This document shows positions 37,869-49,801 of a stretch of DNA of 64,000 bases, in pieces. The position numbers and the translations under genes are program-made. The stretch comes from Erodium maritimum. Its lineage: Eukaryota; Streptophyta; Magnoliopsida; Geraniales; Geraniaceae. The notes beneath the pieces were generated by a model. That model worked only from the letters and a program-made list of their open reading frames with translations. It ran no database searches and was not told the origin of the DNA. Position 1 is the first letter of the stretch, and each line of letters starts with the position of its first letter. Location: assembly GCA_963921825.1 (NCBI GenBank), contig OY997589.1, positions 46,076,638-46,140,637 of the forward strand. The letters are read 5' to 3'.

Positions 37869-39559
37869 TGTTAGTCTTGGTGCCCATAGTTCAATCCTAA
37901 ATGTCCAAATGTATATATCATCGTTAGCAATAAAATTAAAGCGGCTTTATATTACTTATGTGTTGGAGTAATATATCGACGATGTGTGCTCTGATCTATG
38001 CCCACCATGCGAATAGAACCATAGATCGAGATAGATCACACTCGATGGGTCCCTAGTCAACAAAGCTTCACTAGAAGCGACTAGTATGAAAGATGGCTCT
38101 TTATGGCTTACGTTCTGTTAGTCATTGGAATGGGATTCCGGAGTCTGATCATAGATATCATGTGGGACATGATATTGGACGACCCGCCCTGAATATGTGC
38201 CATAGATTAAGTCATGAACATATTCAGTGTCGTAGCTTGTCATGTATCCTTAGACCAAGGAGTCTTTGTGATCGCTATGTAGTCAACAACTGAGTTTGAC
38301 TTGAGCCTAACGTTGTCCGTAACAGGGCTTCCATAACGGCCAGGATTGGCTTGGGGACGGGCTACATGAGTGACACGAAAGGCGGCTAAGGGATTTATCC
38401 CTCATACTGAGGTATGGGAAAGATATCGGTTCTCGGCCGCTTGATCGAGAGTGACTGAAAGAATAGCATGGCCATGCACATGATACTGGGTATCATATCT
38501 TCAGTCATCTCACATATCAAGGAACGGTGATTGAGAATAATAAGGATGACGGCTCTATGCCTTATCTCAATCAGGATATCGGAGATAAAAGGATAATGAC
38601 AGGGATGACGGAAAGGTTAGAATCGACAGGGTCGATTCGTTATGCAGTGTCAGGCAATACTAAAGTCTCGTTAGTTGCCACTTAAATAGGATCAAGTAAA
38701 ATGGGATTTTACGTTGAACTATTGACATGCATAAACCTAAGGGTCACACCGGAGGATGAAACTCATTGACACATTTATGGAGAATGGCCAAAAGGGAGTT
38801 GTCTCGGGACATGAACAAAACTGGGTTTTGGGTCATGTGCCCGTACGTGAATAGGACTTTACGGATCGAGACAAGGCTTGGAGTCTTGGGATTGATCGCG
38901 TCGGATAATATTGGACATTTCCAGTATGGAAGGCTTGGAGGCGATGAGCGAATCACGGGACCTCGTTAGAAATGGCCACGGGCCATGTTCCAAGAGGCCC
39001 ATGAAAGGCCCATGCAACCAAGGCCCATGGAACTAATTAATCAAGTCTTGATTAATTAGTACTAAGTAAGCAAGACAAGGATTAAGGTGTTGGTGATTCA
39101 CCACCTAACCCAATCTTGTCTTGCCATACTTTGTCCTATTTACACCTTACTTGACACCATACTTGTCCCATGCCTTTAGTTGGACAAGTATGGGTTTTGT
39201 TATGTTTAAGTCATCTTTTTTCAACATAACAAAGACAAGACAAGAATAGGAAACACATTTTCTCTCCCTCTTCCATGGCCATTTCGGGTTTGGCTAGTTT
39301 CCTCCTCCATTTTTGTGTTCTTGAGTCCTCAAAGAGAAGAACTACGTGGCTTTGATTCCCATGTGGATACGTAGGCGTCTTGGAGACTCAAGCCAATCAT
39401 TCGTTAACCGGTGTTCTTGTTTTGGTAAGAACTAGTGCTGAATTTTTCTCTTGTGAATCCATTCTTTGTTAGTTGTTTCATGGTTTTAATCGTCTCTTGG
39501 TTTTCATTGATTTTCCGCTGCGAGTTGGTTCATCTCCAACCCTACCTCGAGACCCAACA
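37869..39559 (+). repeat. 5' LTR of the copia element
   Basis: TGTTAGTCTTGG to GAGACCCAACA, 1691 bp. It carries a GACGATGTG stretch where the other LTR has GATGTG, the only indel seen between the two. A candidate TATA-like stretch is CGGCTTTATATTAC (37940-37955), too close to the LTR start to be convincing as the promoter. Confidence 0.95.
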
Positions 39560-39560
39560 G

Positions 39561-39573
39561 TGGTATCAGAGCC
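39561..39573 (+). other. Primer-binding site of the copia element
   Basis: TGGTATCAGAGCC, a perfect match to the standard initiator tRNA-Met complement, one base after the 5' LTR. Confidence 0.93.
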
Positions 39574-41115
39574 GTGCTACCTTCGGGATTCACAAGACGG
39601 TGTTTAAAGTTTCGGTTTTGCTTGAAAGTTTCGTTTTTGGCATGTTGTTTTGCTAAATTGTTTGATAACATGTTTTAAATTATTTTTTATGGCTTTAATG
39701 CATGTAAAATGAATTTTTAAAAATTATTTCAAATCTGGAAATTTTGAAAAAAGTTTGATTTTTTGGGTCTCGGGAGCGGGACTCTCGGGGAGCCGAAACC
39801 GAGACCGAACGGGGCTCCGTTGGACGGAGCTAGGCCAAGCATGACCATTGGATGGTTGATATGCCAAGGCTAAACCGTTTTGTTGGTTATGACAAGTTTG
39901 GAACCGTCATGACGAACTCGAAGATCAAATGTTCAAAAGTTTCATTTTTGAACGGTTTCGATAAACCGAGCATCAAAAAATTTCGAAACTTGGCTATTAA
40001 TTAAAACCGGAAAATCACATGATGTTTGATAACATGCTTGTTTGATAACACGATGTGTGATGTGATGTTGGCATGGTGTACATAATAGCCCTGAGCTCGA
40101 TTTAATTATTTATCGCTTTTCACGGCCTGCGAGCCGTTAGAGTTAGCGTGTAATTATTCTTTCAAGGTGTGGTCGTCGAACCACTTGTTTATAATATTTA
40201 TTTATTCCCGACCTGCGAGTCGTGTATTAAATTGTTATTTTTTACTCAAGACGAAGAAAGGGCGAAAAGGTCATTTGGTGGCTTTTCGGGTGTTGGCATC
40301 TACTTGGAGTCGGTGGAGCTCAAGAAGCTAGTGGGAGTTAGTTTAGGGGGCTATTATGTGCACATTTATCGCTTTATGCTTGGTTTAGTTTATGCATGAT
40401 TAATTCTATGTGTTTTAGAATTGCATGCTTAACTTTATTTACCGAGCATATCACCTCACATGCAAAGATAAAATTGGAATTTTAATCCTTGTGTGTGAAC
40501 CCTTAGAACCGTCATTGCATTGGATGTAGTTGACGGGTTCAAAGGGAGAATTACATTGGATGTAATTTGAGGCATCATTGCATTTGGAATGTAGTTGATG
40601 TGCTCATCGCATCTAGGATGTGCCAAAGTTTTGAACACAACTGGACAAGTAAAAGCGGGTCATGTCCGATACCTCCCAATCATCAACACCTTACTACCTC
40701 CCCGTTCTATGGGTGTCGTGCGCATTAGCGGAGCATCCATGGGGAAGCGGGGTAGTAGGTTTGGACGACATATGTGGGTGTCGTGCGCATTAGCGGAGCA
40801 CCTACATAGTGACGAGCCATAGTTGAAAATTGGTGGACCCGACTACGATTCTTAGCCTGAGGTTGAGCTAGGGTAACAGATAGGGTAAGTCGTGTACATA
40901 AGTACATACCCTAGCCAGGAGTAACATTGGATGTGATTGGATGGAGTCCTACCTACATAGCTCGATTAAGTGGTGAGCATTAGTTCAGCTTAATCGAGTG
41001 AATCAAGGATCTTGGTTTCAGATTCTAAAGGTTTATAATCGATTGTTGGTGTTTAAGCTTGATCTTCATAAAATTTATTCAGTTTACTGATTGAATTTTA
41101 TCTGTTGTAGATCAA
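39574..41115 (+). other. Leader of the copia element, no coding assigned
   Basis: About 1.5 kb between primer-binding site and gag. It has two copies of GGGTGTCGTGCGCATTAGCG (about 40709 and 40776) and dispersed repeats of CATTG(C/G)ATT-GGATGTAGTTG type (40513-40600). ORFs of 60-76 codons show no domain. Nothing else was seen. Confidence 0.7.
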
Positions 41116-41480
41116 ATGGCAAATTCAGCGAACATTAATAGTTTGTCATTAAAAACCATTCTTGACAGGGTCAAGCTAAATGGGACAAACTATTTGGACT
41201 GGTACAGAATTTTGAGGATAGTCCTCAAGTCTGAACGCAAAGAATATGTCCTTGACAAGGCTGTCTCTAAGACCATATCAGAGTTACATGAAGTGTCATT
41301 AATTGCTGAGAAGAATATATCAGGGATCTGGGATCCAAGGATATTCTGATGGTCAACAAGGGAATTGGAAGTGGCAAGGGCGGGGCCCATGCGCACTTGG
41401 CAGGAAAGATGAGACACATGAGAATGTCTGCTTCTACTGCCAATAGCCTGGTCATTGGAACCGGGATTACAGGAAGTTCA
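41116..41480 (+). pseudogene. copia gag remnant with damaged zinc knuckle
   Basis: The start is typical for plant copia gag: LKTILDRVKLNGTNYLDWYR...VLKSERKEYVLDKAV. After about 70 codons the central gag is missing: the text goes from ELHEVS almost directly to the basic pre-knuckle region. The zinc knuckle reads CFYCQ, stop, PGHWNRDY, so it has an internal stop (about 41447) and the last cysteine is replaced by tyrosine. Length is far below the usual ~300 residues. This copy cannot make a particle-forming Gag. Confidence 0.85.
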
Positions 41481-41484
41481 CGGC

Positions 41485-41623
41485 TGATCTGAAGAAGGGC
41501 AGTGGGACTGCGCCTTCATCAAATAGCGTGGATGATCTGAAGAAGGGCAGTAGGACTGCGCCTTCATCAGGAAACCTGGATGATCTAAGGAAGGGCGGTG
41601 GGACCGTGCCTTCATCCGGTATT
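41485..41623 (+). repeat. 48-bp tandem repeat between zinc knuckle and protease
   Basis: Three units start at 41489, 41537 and 41585, each encoding a variant of DLKKGSGTAPSSxxxD (16 residues). The units stay in frame with each other and differ by a few bases. This is the linker region before protease in copia polyproteins, normally not repeated. Confidence 0.85.
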
Positions 41624-42960
41624 AACTCTATAGAGCTACATCTCTCTACTTCCAAAGATTCATGGGTATTAGATACCAGGACTGAATCTCACAGATGCAC
41701 TTATATATGGTGGCTGAAAGTAGGAGAGGTTTGGAAAGCACGAAGTGGACCTCAGAGTTGTGGCAACTGCTGTAGGATCCATGAGTCTTGCTTTGCCAAG
41801 AGGCCTTGTCTTAGTACTGTATAATGTATATTGCATACCTACTTTCAGTAGGAATATTATATTTGTATCCGTGTTTGACAAGGAAGGATATAATGTTAAT
41901 ATTGGAAATGGAGTTTTCAATGTTCTATGCAATGATATGTTTTATACCAGTACTGACTTGGTTGGAGGATTGTACATATTAGATATGGGTAACAATGCCT
42001 CAAGTTCTATATATTCCGTTAATACCAAGAGGTTTTAAATCCAACGATTTAAACCTAACTCTGTTAAGGCACTATCATTTAGGTCGCATAAACAAGAAGC
42101 ACCTATTAGCACTTCAGAAGTGCGGATTTTCAGGTTCATTCGAATTCCATTCGATCGATAGGTGCAAGGTTTGTTTGATGGGCAAAATGACTAAAGTGCC
42201 CTTTTCTCGATCGCGATGAAAGGGCGGGTGAATTATTGGGGCTGATACACTCGAATGTGTGTAGACCAATAAGTTCACTTGCCAGGAGGGGTTTTAACTA
42301 CTTTATCACATTTACTGATGATTACAGTAAATATGGTTATGTCTATTCACTGAGACATAAGTCTAAAGCTTTTGATAAATTCAAAAAGTTTAAGACTAAA
42401 GTAGAAAACCAGCTCGACAAAGGTATTAAGGCACTTCGATTGGATCGAGGTGGAAAATACTTGACCACAGAGTTATTAGATCATCTAAAAGAGAATGGGA
42501 TCCTTTTGGAATGGACTCCTCCTGGGACACTGTAAATGAAAGGTGTAGCCAAACGGAGAAATCGGACATTGTTAGACAATGGTCCGTTCCATTATTAGTT
42601 GGACTGATCTCCCAATCTATTTCTGGGATTATGCTCTAGAGACGACCGCATTCATAGTGAATCGGGCTTCGACGAAGGGTGTGGAAGGGACACCATTTTA
42701 AAATGATATGGGATGATGCCCGCTTTGTCCTTCCTAAAGATTTGTGGTTGCGAGGCTTATGTGAAACATTTGGTTTCGACTAAGCTCGAACCAAGATCTG
42801 AGATATGCACCTTCGTGTGGTACCCCAAAGCAACAAGGGGATACTACTTCTACTATCCCAGTGAGAACATGGTGTTCATCGCATGGGGTGGGGTCTTTAT
42901 GGAAAAGGAGTTTTGTTTCCAAAGACGTCATTGGGAGGATTGTGCATCTCGAAGAAATTC
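41624..42960 (+). pseudogene. copia protease and integrase remnants
   Basis: The protease region reads SWVLDTRTESHRC where the family has an aspartic DTG/DSG motif; the glycine is replaced by arginine. The pre-integrase zinc domain is seen at 41995-42219 (HYHLGRINKKHL...CKVCLMGK). The integrase core at 42236-42640 has FNYFITFTDDYSKYGYVY and ALRLDRGGKYL. The first catalytic aspartate position is asparagine (LIHSNVCRP), and the glutamate position in the RRNRTLL context is lysine (VAKRRNRTLL). A stop at 42533-42535 interrupts the core. Integrase would normally insert the cDNA into the genome; this one would lack two of three catalytic acids. Confidence 0.87.
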
Positions 42961-43070
42961 AGGATGGTACAGATCTGTCTAAACCAATTGGCAACCCAGT
43001 AGAAAGAAGCCAGAGATTGTCGTAGAGTAAGAACCAATTCCTGTTACAATTCCGGAAGGTCCAAGGCGAT

Positions 43071-44624
43071 TTGAAAGGATCAATCTTCCACCTCCAAGAT
43101 ATGGTATCCGGAGGTGACAATGAAGTCATGGTGGATCACGATGATCCAGCCACCTTTCAGGAAGTCGTGGATGGGCCCAACTCCGAGTTATGGCTGGGAG
43201 CCATGAGGGAGGAAATGCAATCCATGTCGGACAACCGAGTCTGGGAACCGGTTGATCCCATCAATGGTGTGAGGACCATCGGATGCAAATGGATCTTCAA
43301 GGTGAAGATGGACATGGACGGCAAACCTCTGACCTACAAAGCTCAACTGGTGGCGAAAGGTTATAGGCATGGATTGACTATGAGGAAACCTTCTCCTTAG
43401 TGGCTATGGTCAAAATCGATCCAAATTCTTCTTGACATAACTGCGTATCATAATTACGAGATATGGAAAGTGGATGTCAAAACCGCTTTCCTAAATGGAA
43501 ATTTGACTGAATACGTTTGTATGTCTCGGCCCAAAGGTTTTGACGATCCGAAGAATAAAGGAAAGATTTATAAGTTGTTGAAATCCATTTATGTATTGAA
43601 ACGAACTTCTCGGAGTTGGATCCTTCGTTTTGATGAAGCTGTAATTGGATTTGGCTTAATCAAGAGCGAGGATGAATCTTGCGTTTATAAGAAGGCTAGT
43701 GGGAGCAAGATTACCTTTCTGGTTCTCATTGAAAACGACATCCCAACCTTGCACGAGACTAAAGCTTGGTTTAGGAAGTGTTTTTCAATAAAGGACTTAG
43801 GCGATGCTTCTTATATCTTAAGGATTAGGATATGTAGAGATCGCACCAAGAGGGTCTTGGATTTAAGTCAGGGAACCTATGTGAACAAGGCATTGAGTAG
43901 GTTCTTAATGCTCGATTCAAAGAAAGGACTCTTACCCACTAGTCATGGCATTCATCTCAGCAAGACTCAGTGTCCTAAGACACCTGATGAGCTGAAAAGG
44001 ATGATGAGAATCCTATGCGCCTGGGGGCAGGATCGATCATATATGTCATGACATGTATGAGAGCAGACGTCTCGTAAGCCTTATGTTGTACCAGTAGACA
44101 TCATTCTAACCTGGGGGAAAGATGATGCTGAACTAGTCGTCGAAGGATGAGTAGAGGCTAGTTTTCCAAGACAAATCCAGATGACTTTAGAAGTCAATCA
44201 GGATATGTGTTTACGCTGAATGGCAGAGCTTTAGCTGGGAGAGCGTAAAGCAAGATATCATTGCCGAATCTACGACATAGGCCAAGTACATGGATGCTGC
44301 AGAGGCAGCTAAGGAGGCTATGTGGATTTGGAAATTCATGGCAGGGCTGGGTGTAATTAAAAACCCATCCAGCCCGGTGAATCCATCTTGCGACAACACA
44401 AGGGCCATTGCGCAAGCTAAAAGCCTAGATCGTATAACAAATCCAAACATGTACTGCGGCGTATCCACCTCATCAGAGAAATACTGAACTGAGGTGAAGT
44501 GAAGATAACATATATTGCAACAGATGATAACATAGCCAACCCTTTGACTAAGGCAGTGTCACTGCCTGAACATGTTAGACATGTAAAGTCGATGGGGACA
44601 TATTGGAGTTTAGATTGGAACTAA
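43071..44624 (+). pseudogene. copia reverse transcriptase and RNase H remnants
   Basis: RT blocks are easy to recognise: WLGAMREEMQSM, GCKWIFKVKMD, LVAKGY, DVKTAFLNGNL, KLLKSIYVLK and KCFSIKDLGDASYIL. The frame is broken at about 43390 and again after 44051. The catalytic YVDD block is absent: FLVL is followed directly by IENDIPTL (about 43720-43745), matching an in-frame loss of roughly seven codons. RNase H pieces include MDAAEAAKEAMWIWKF, CDNTRAIAQAK and TDDNIANPLTK (44290-44560). The original stop is TAA at 44622-44624. This enzyme would be inactive even if translated. Confidence 0.9.
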
Positions 44625-44638
44625 GGCAAGTGGGAGAT
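44624..44638 (+). other. Polypurine tract of the copia element
   Basis: AGGCAAGTGGGAGAT immediately before the 3' LTR start TGTTAG; the GTGGGAGATTGTTAG type of boundary is common in plant copia elements. Confidence 0.85.
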
Positions 44639-46326
44639 TGTTAGTCTTAGTGCCCATAGTTCAATCCTAAATGTCCAAATGTATATATCATCGTTAGCAA
44701 TAAAATTAAAGCGGCTTTATATTACTTATGTGTTGGAGTAATATATCGATGTGTGCTCTGATCTATGCCCACCATGCGAATAGAACCATAGATCGAGATA
44801 GATCACACTCGATGGGTCCCTAGTCAACAAAGCTTCACTAGAACCGACTAGTATGAAAGATGGCTCTTTATGGCTTACGTTCTGTTAGTCATTGGAATGA
44901 GATTCCGGAGTCTGATCATAGATATCATGTGGGACATGATATTGGACGACCCGCCCTGAATATGTGCCATAGATTAAGTCATGAACATATTCAGTGTCGT
45001 AGCTTGTCATGTATCCTTAGACCAAGGAGTCTTTGTGATCGCTATGTAGTCAACAACTGAGTTTGACTTGAGCCTAACGTTGTCCGTAACAGGGCTTCCA
45101 TAACGGCCAGGATTGGCTTGGGGACGGGCTACATGAGTGACACGAAAGGCGGCTAAGGGATTTATCCCTCATACTGAGGTATGGGAAAGATATCGGTTCT
45201 CGGCCACTTGATCGAGAGTGACTGAAAGAATAGCATGGCCATGCACATGATACTGGGTATCATATCTTCAGTCATCTCACATATCAAGGAACGGTGATTG
45301 AGAATAATAAGGATGACGGCTCTATGCCTTATCTCAATCAGGATATCGGAGATAAAAGGATAATGACAGGGATGACGGAAAGGTTAGAATCGACAGGGTC
45401 GATTCGTTATGCAGTGTCAGGCAATACTAAAGTCTCGTTAGTTGCCACTTAAATAGGATCAAGTAAAATGGGATTTTACGTTGAACTATTGACATGCATA
45501 AACCTAAGGGTCACACCGGAGGATGAAACTCATTGACACATTTATGGAGAATGGCCAAAAGGGAGTTGTCTCGGGACATGAACAAAACTAGGTTTTGGGT
45601 CATGTGCCCGTACGTGAATAGGACTTTACGGATCGAGACAAGGCTTGGAGTCTTGGGATTGATCGCGTCGGATAATGTTGGACATTTCCAGTATGGAAGG
45701 CTTGGAGGCGATGAGCGAATCACGGGACCTCGTTAGAAATGGCCACGGGCCATGTTCCAAGAGGCCCATGAAAGGCCCATGCAACCAAGGCCCATGGAAC
45801 TAATTAATCAAGTCTTGATTAATTAGTACTAAGTAAGCAAGACAAGGATTAAGGTGTTGGTGATTCACCACCTAACCCAATCTTGTCTTGCCATACTTTG
45901 TCCTATTTACACCTTACTTGACACCATACTTGTCCCATGCCTTTAGTTGGACAAGTATGGGTTTTGTTATGTTTAAGTCATCTTTTTTCAACATAACAAA
46001 GACAAGACAAGAATAGGAAACACATTTTCTCTCCCTCTTCCATGGCCATTTCGGGTTTGGCTAGTTTCCTCCTCCATTTTTATGTTCTTGAGTCCTCAAA
46101 GAGAAGAACTACGTGGCTTTGATTCCCATGTGGATACGTAGGCGTCTTGGAGACTCAAGCCAATCATTCGTTAACCGGTGTTCTTGTTTTGGTAAGAACT
46201 AGTGCTGAATTTTTCTCTTGTGAATCCATTCTTTGTTAGTTGTTTCATGGTTTTAATCGTCTCTTGGTTTTCATTGATTTTCCGCTGCGAGTTGGTTCAT
46301 CTCCAACCCTACCTCGAGACCCAACA
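44639..46326 (+). repeat. 3' LTR of the copia element
   Basis: 1688 bp, TGTTAGTCTTAG to GAGACCCAACA. About 99.5 % identical to 37869-39559 by eye. It is followed by the second ATAGG target copy and then the resumed chromovirus pol. Confidence 0.95.
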
Positions 46327-46540
46327 ATAGGCTACAGCTCCGATCTTCTCTAACACATCAAATGGTCCGATGTAACGCGGTGCCAGTTTGCCCCCGCTAC
46401 GGTTAAGCCGCACAAGCCCCTTCTTCGGGCTCACCCTCAGAAACACGTGTTCCCCGACCATGAACTCAAGTGGTCTACGACGCCTGTCTGCGTAGCTCTT
46501 TTGCCGACTCTGTGCGGTCTTTAGCCGCTCTAATCAAAGT
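46327..46540 (-). pseudogene. Chromovirus integrase tail, out of frame after a 2-bp deletion
   Basis: The long pol frame ends prematurely at 46475. In another frame the expected text continues from about 46527: [20 protein letters not shown], then VGEHVFLRVSPKKGLVRL and APRYIGPFDVLEKIGAVAY. This runs into the copia target site at 46327 and continues at 37868. The break fits loss of two bases from an AGAGAG run near 46530. This piece links the integrase core to the chromodomain. Confidence 0.88.
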
Positions 46541-49500
46541 GACCTTCTCGGTCGTCTCTCTGATCAAGTCTGGTCCAAGTAGGCTCCGGTCTCCAACCTC
46601 AGCCCAACACACCGGCGATCTGCAAGGTCTGCCATACAAGGCCGCAAATGGCGCCATACCGATACTAGACTGGTAACTGTTATTGTAGGCAAACTCTGCC
46701 AACGGCAAATGATCCTCCCATGACCCCTGAAAGTCAAGCACACAAGCCCGAAGCATGTCCTCTAGAATCTGAATGGTGCGCTCTGACTGTCCATCTGTCT
46801 CAGGATGGTAAGCTGTACTCAATAGTACCTCAGTGCCCAAGGCCTTCTGTAGACTCTTCCAGAACCTGGATGTGAAACGGGGGTCTCTATCCGATACTAC
46901 TGACACAGGTACACCGTGCAAACGAATAATCTCTCTGACAAACAAGCGAGCCAACATGTCCACAGAATCAGTCATCCTCATACCCAAAAAGTGGGCCGAC
47001 TTGGTCAGTCGATCAACCACCACCCAAACAGCGTCATGCCCCTTCGACGATCTGGGCAACCCACACACAAAATCCATAGTCACGTGCTCCCATTTCCACT
47101 CAGCGATCAGTAAAGGCCGTAACAAGCCTGCGGGACGCATGTGCTCGGCCTTTACCTGTTGGCAGGTAAGGCATCTAGAAACGAAATCTGCCACTGCCCC
47201 ACGCATCCCACTCCACCAAAACTGTCGCCGCATGTCTCTATACATCTTGTTGCCACCGGGGTGTACAACTAGACGGGAGTGGTGGCACTCACGCAACACA
47301 GTGTCTCTGCACTCACTGGGTATAAACAGTCGTCCTCTAAAGCAGATACCCTGATCGGTGCCCATTTCCCAACCCTCGAACTCAACTCCATCCATCAACT
47401 TCTGCCGAATCCCTGCTGTCTCGGCGTCCCCAGTCTGTGCCTCTAGCACCCGAGCAAAGAGCGTGGGCTGAGCCACTAAGGCGCACAAGGCCATACTCTC
47501 CGTGACCTCCTCCAACTCTAGTCTAAATAGGCTCAACTGCTCCAGCATGTCCCACTCTCGGACTGCTATGCTGGCCACGCCGTGACTCGACTTCCTGCTC
47601 AAAGCGTCGGCGACCACGTTCGCCTTGCCCGGATGATAAAGCAACTCGAAGTCATATTCTTCCAGTAGCTCCATCCACCGCCTTTGGCGCATGTTCAGAT
47701 CACGCTGCGAGAAGATATACTTGAGGCTCTTGTGGTCTGAAAATGCCCTGAACTGCTCACCATACAGGTAATGTCTCCAGCTCTTCAGCGCAAATACTAC
47801 AGCTGCCAATTCGAGATCATGGGTGGGGTAGTTGCGCTCATGCACCTTCAACTGCCTCGAGCCGTAAGCAACCACCTTTCCACCCTGCATCAGAACACAC
47901 CCTAATCCTTCGCCGGAGGCATCACAATACACGTCATAGCCCACTCCCCGGTCTGGAACGATCAACACTGGGGCGGTAGTCAATCGAGCCTTTAGCTCGC
48001 AAAAAGAACGCTCACACTCATCCGCCCAAATGTACTCCGCCCCCTTGCGGGTCAAAGCTGTCATAGATGCTGCAAGGCGGGAGAAATCTTGAACGAAGCG
48101 CCGGTAATAGCCCGCCAACCCGAGAAAACTCCGAATCTCAAATACACTACTGGGTCTTGCCCACTTCGACACTGCCTCAACTTTGGCTGGGTCGACCAAG
48201 ATGCCCTCCTGTGATACCAAGTGGCCGAGGAACTTCACCTCAGAGAGCCAAAATTCGCATTTCTCCAGATTGCCGTACAATTGATGGGTGCGTAAGAGTG
48301 TCAAAACGGTCCGTAGGTGCTCCGCGTGCGCCTCCTCACTGGGCGAGTAGATCAAGATGTCATCGACGAAGACTGCCACGAACTGGTCTAGATAAGGCCT
48401 GAAGATGCCATTCATCAAGTCCATAAAGGCGGCCGGCGCGTTCGTCAAACCGAACGACATCACCAAAAACTCGAAATGTCCATAACGAGTGCGGAACGCT
48501 GTCTTCTCTACGTCCTCAGCTCGGACTCTCAGCTGGTAGTACCCAGATCGAAGATCGATCTTTGAGAAGTACTTTGCTCCCCTCAGCTGGTCGAATAAAT
48601 CATCAATCCTAGGCATCGGGTAGCGGTTCTTCACTGTCACCCGGTTCAGCTTCTTGTAATCTATACACATCCTCAAGGCTCCACCCTTCTTCTTCACGAA
48701 AAGGGCGGGCGCTCCCCACGGGGACACGCTCGGGCGGATGAACCCCTTCTGCTGCAGTTCCTCGAGTTGTCGCTTAAGTTCGACCAACTTGGCTGGTGCG
48801 AACCGATATGGCGTCATCGAGATCGGCGCCGTACCCGGGATCAGATCGATCCTGAACTCCACCTCTCGCGCTGGTGGCAAGCCTGATAGTTCCTCCGGAA
48901 AGACCTCCGGGAACTCCCGCACTACCCTCGGTAGCTCACTGCTACTCCGCACGATCTCTGCCTCTGACTCCGCAGTCAAAGCGGATAAGAGAACCCCGCT
49001 CCTGCTACCCAAAACACACGTGATCACTCTATCACCTGACCTCACTGTAACTTGACGTCTGTAACAGTCGATCGTCGCTCGGTACCTCGTGAGCCAGTCC
49101 ATACCCAGAATCACGTCAAAGGCGCTCATGTCAAGAACGAGTAAGTCCCCCAGAAATGGGCAATCTGCCACCCTAATCGCACAGTCTCTGCAGACGGTGC
49201 TCAACACCACTGCACCCGTAGCCGGGGTCTCCAAACAAAGGGGCTGACTCAAAGTCTCCGCCCGCAGACCCAAAGAAGAAGCAATAGACGAAGAAATGAA
49301 CGAATGGGAAGCTCCCGTATCAAACAAAAATGAAGTCCACGCATTATAAAGTAAACACGTACCCCGGGTGGCCTCATGGCCGGCGTACGGCCTCTCAATT
49401 CTGGAATCAGTAACTGCAAAGACTCGGCCCTGACGTGCCGGCGGTCCTCCTCTAGGTGGTGGGGGAAGTGCCACCCGCTGCTCAGCTCTCTGCTGGTGCC

Positions 49501-49801
49501 TCTGACCTGCTGCTCCCGCTGCTGTACGCGGAGCTCTCTGATGCGGTGCCTGACGTGGTCTGTCAGGGGGCGCAGGGCGAATCTGAGTCTGTTGGGGCCT
49601 CGGTGCAGGCGCTCTGCCAGCTATCTCAGGGCACGCCCGGATGAAATGATCAGATCGACCACACTGGAAGCATCCTCTCAGCTGTGCTACCTCAGGACAC
49701 GCACACATGAGATGGTCGATGCTGCCACAGTGAAAACACCCTCTCGGCGCACTAGTCTGCCTGACTCCGGTCCCCTGGGGACGACCATCATGACGCTCCA
49801 C
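46475..49801 (-). CDS. Chromovirus pol: protease, RT, RNase H, integrase core (1108-codon open frame)
   Basis: Longest open frame of the window, part of one gag-pol frame; the methionine at 49801 is only the first after an in-frame stop. Order by residue: two CCHC knuckles (22-57), aspartic protease DTGAS (161), RT with [10 protein letters not shown] (377) and FVDD (478-481), RNase H from YDVYCDASG (622) to DALSRKS (738), integrase zinc domain with CLTC (877), and core acids D910 (TMDF), D971 (SDRD) and E1007 (GQSE). All visible catalytic residues are present. The polyprotein copies element RNA into DNA and integrates it. The frame is cut by a 2-bp deletion before the chromodomain, so integrase is incomplete. 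Confidence 0.93.
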   Translation of the reverse strand: MERHDGRPQGTGVRQTSAPRGCFHCGSIDHLMCACPEVAQLRGCFQCGRSDHFIRACPEIAGRAPAPRPQQTQIRPAPPDRPRQAPHQRAPRTAAGAAGQRHQQRAEQRVALPPPPRGGPPARQGRVFAVTDSRIERPYAGHEATRGTCLLYNAWTSFLFDTGASHSFISSSIASSLGLRAETLSQPLCLETPATGAVVLSTVCRDCAIRVADCPFLGDLLVLDMSAFDVILGMDWLTRYRATIDCYRRQVTVRSGDRVITCVLGSRSGVLLSALTAESEAEIVRSSSELPRVVREFPEVFPEELSGLPPAREVEFRIDLIPGTAPISMTPYRFAPAKLVELKRQLEELQQKGFIRPSVSPWGAPALFVKKKGGALRMCIDYKKLNRVTVKNRYPMPRIDDLFDQLRGAKYFSKIDLRSGYYQLRVRAEDVEKTAFRTRYGHFEFLVMSFGLTNAPAAFMDLMNGIFRPYLDQFVAVFVDDILIYSPSEEAHAEHLRTVLTLLRTHQLYGNLEKCEFWLSEVKFLGHLVSQEGILVDPAKVEAVSKWARPSSVFEIRSFLGLAGYYRRFVQDFSRLAASMTALTRKGAEYIWADECERSFCELKARLTTAPVLIVPDRGVGYDVYCDASGEGLGCVLMQGGKVVAYGSRQLKVHERNYPTHDLELAAVVFALKSWRHYLYGEQFRAFSDHKSLKYIFSQRDLNMRQRRWMELLEEYDFELLYHPGKANVVADALSRKSSHGVASIAVREWDMLEQLSLFRLELEEVTESMALCALVAQPTLFARVLEAQTGDAETAGIRQKLMDGVEFEGWEMGTDQGICFRGRLFIPSECRDTVLRECHHSRLVVHPGGNKMYRDMRRQFWWSGMRGAVADFVSRCLTCQQVKAEHMRPAGLLRPLLIAEWKWEHVTMDFVCGLPRSSKGHDAVWVVVDRLTKSAHFLGMRMTDSVDMLARLFVREIIRLHGVPVSVVSDRDPRFTSRFWKSLQKALGTEVLLSTAYHPETDGQSERTIQILEDMLRACVLDFQGSWEDHLPLAEFAYNNSYQSSIGMAPFAALYGRPCRSPVCWAEVGDRSLLGPDLIRETTEKVTLIRAAKDRTESAKELRRQAS

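Larger units (their letters stand above)
37869..46326 (+). mobile_element. Full-length Ty1/copia element, coding-dead, young LTRs
   Basis: 8458 bp on the plus strand, target duplication ATAGG at 37864-37868 and 46327-46331, inside the chromovirus pol. Order is LTR, primer-binding site, leader, gag, protease, integrase, RT, RNase H, polypurine tract, LTR, the Ty1/copia order. LTRs (1691 and 1688 bp) differ by about seven substitutions and one 3-bp indel, roughly 0.5 %. The coding part has stops and frameshifts throughout and lost catalytic motifs. LTR length and the LNGTNYLDWYR gag motif suggest the Angela/Tork side of plant copia elements, tentatively. Confidence 0.95.

Noticed and set aside
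38093..38969. ORFs of 66-70 codons that occur twice (38093, 44860 and 38744, 45511)
   Set aside because: Their duplication only reflects the two copia LTRs; no protein similarity is visible.
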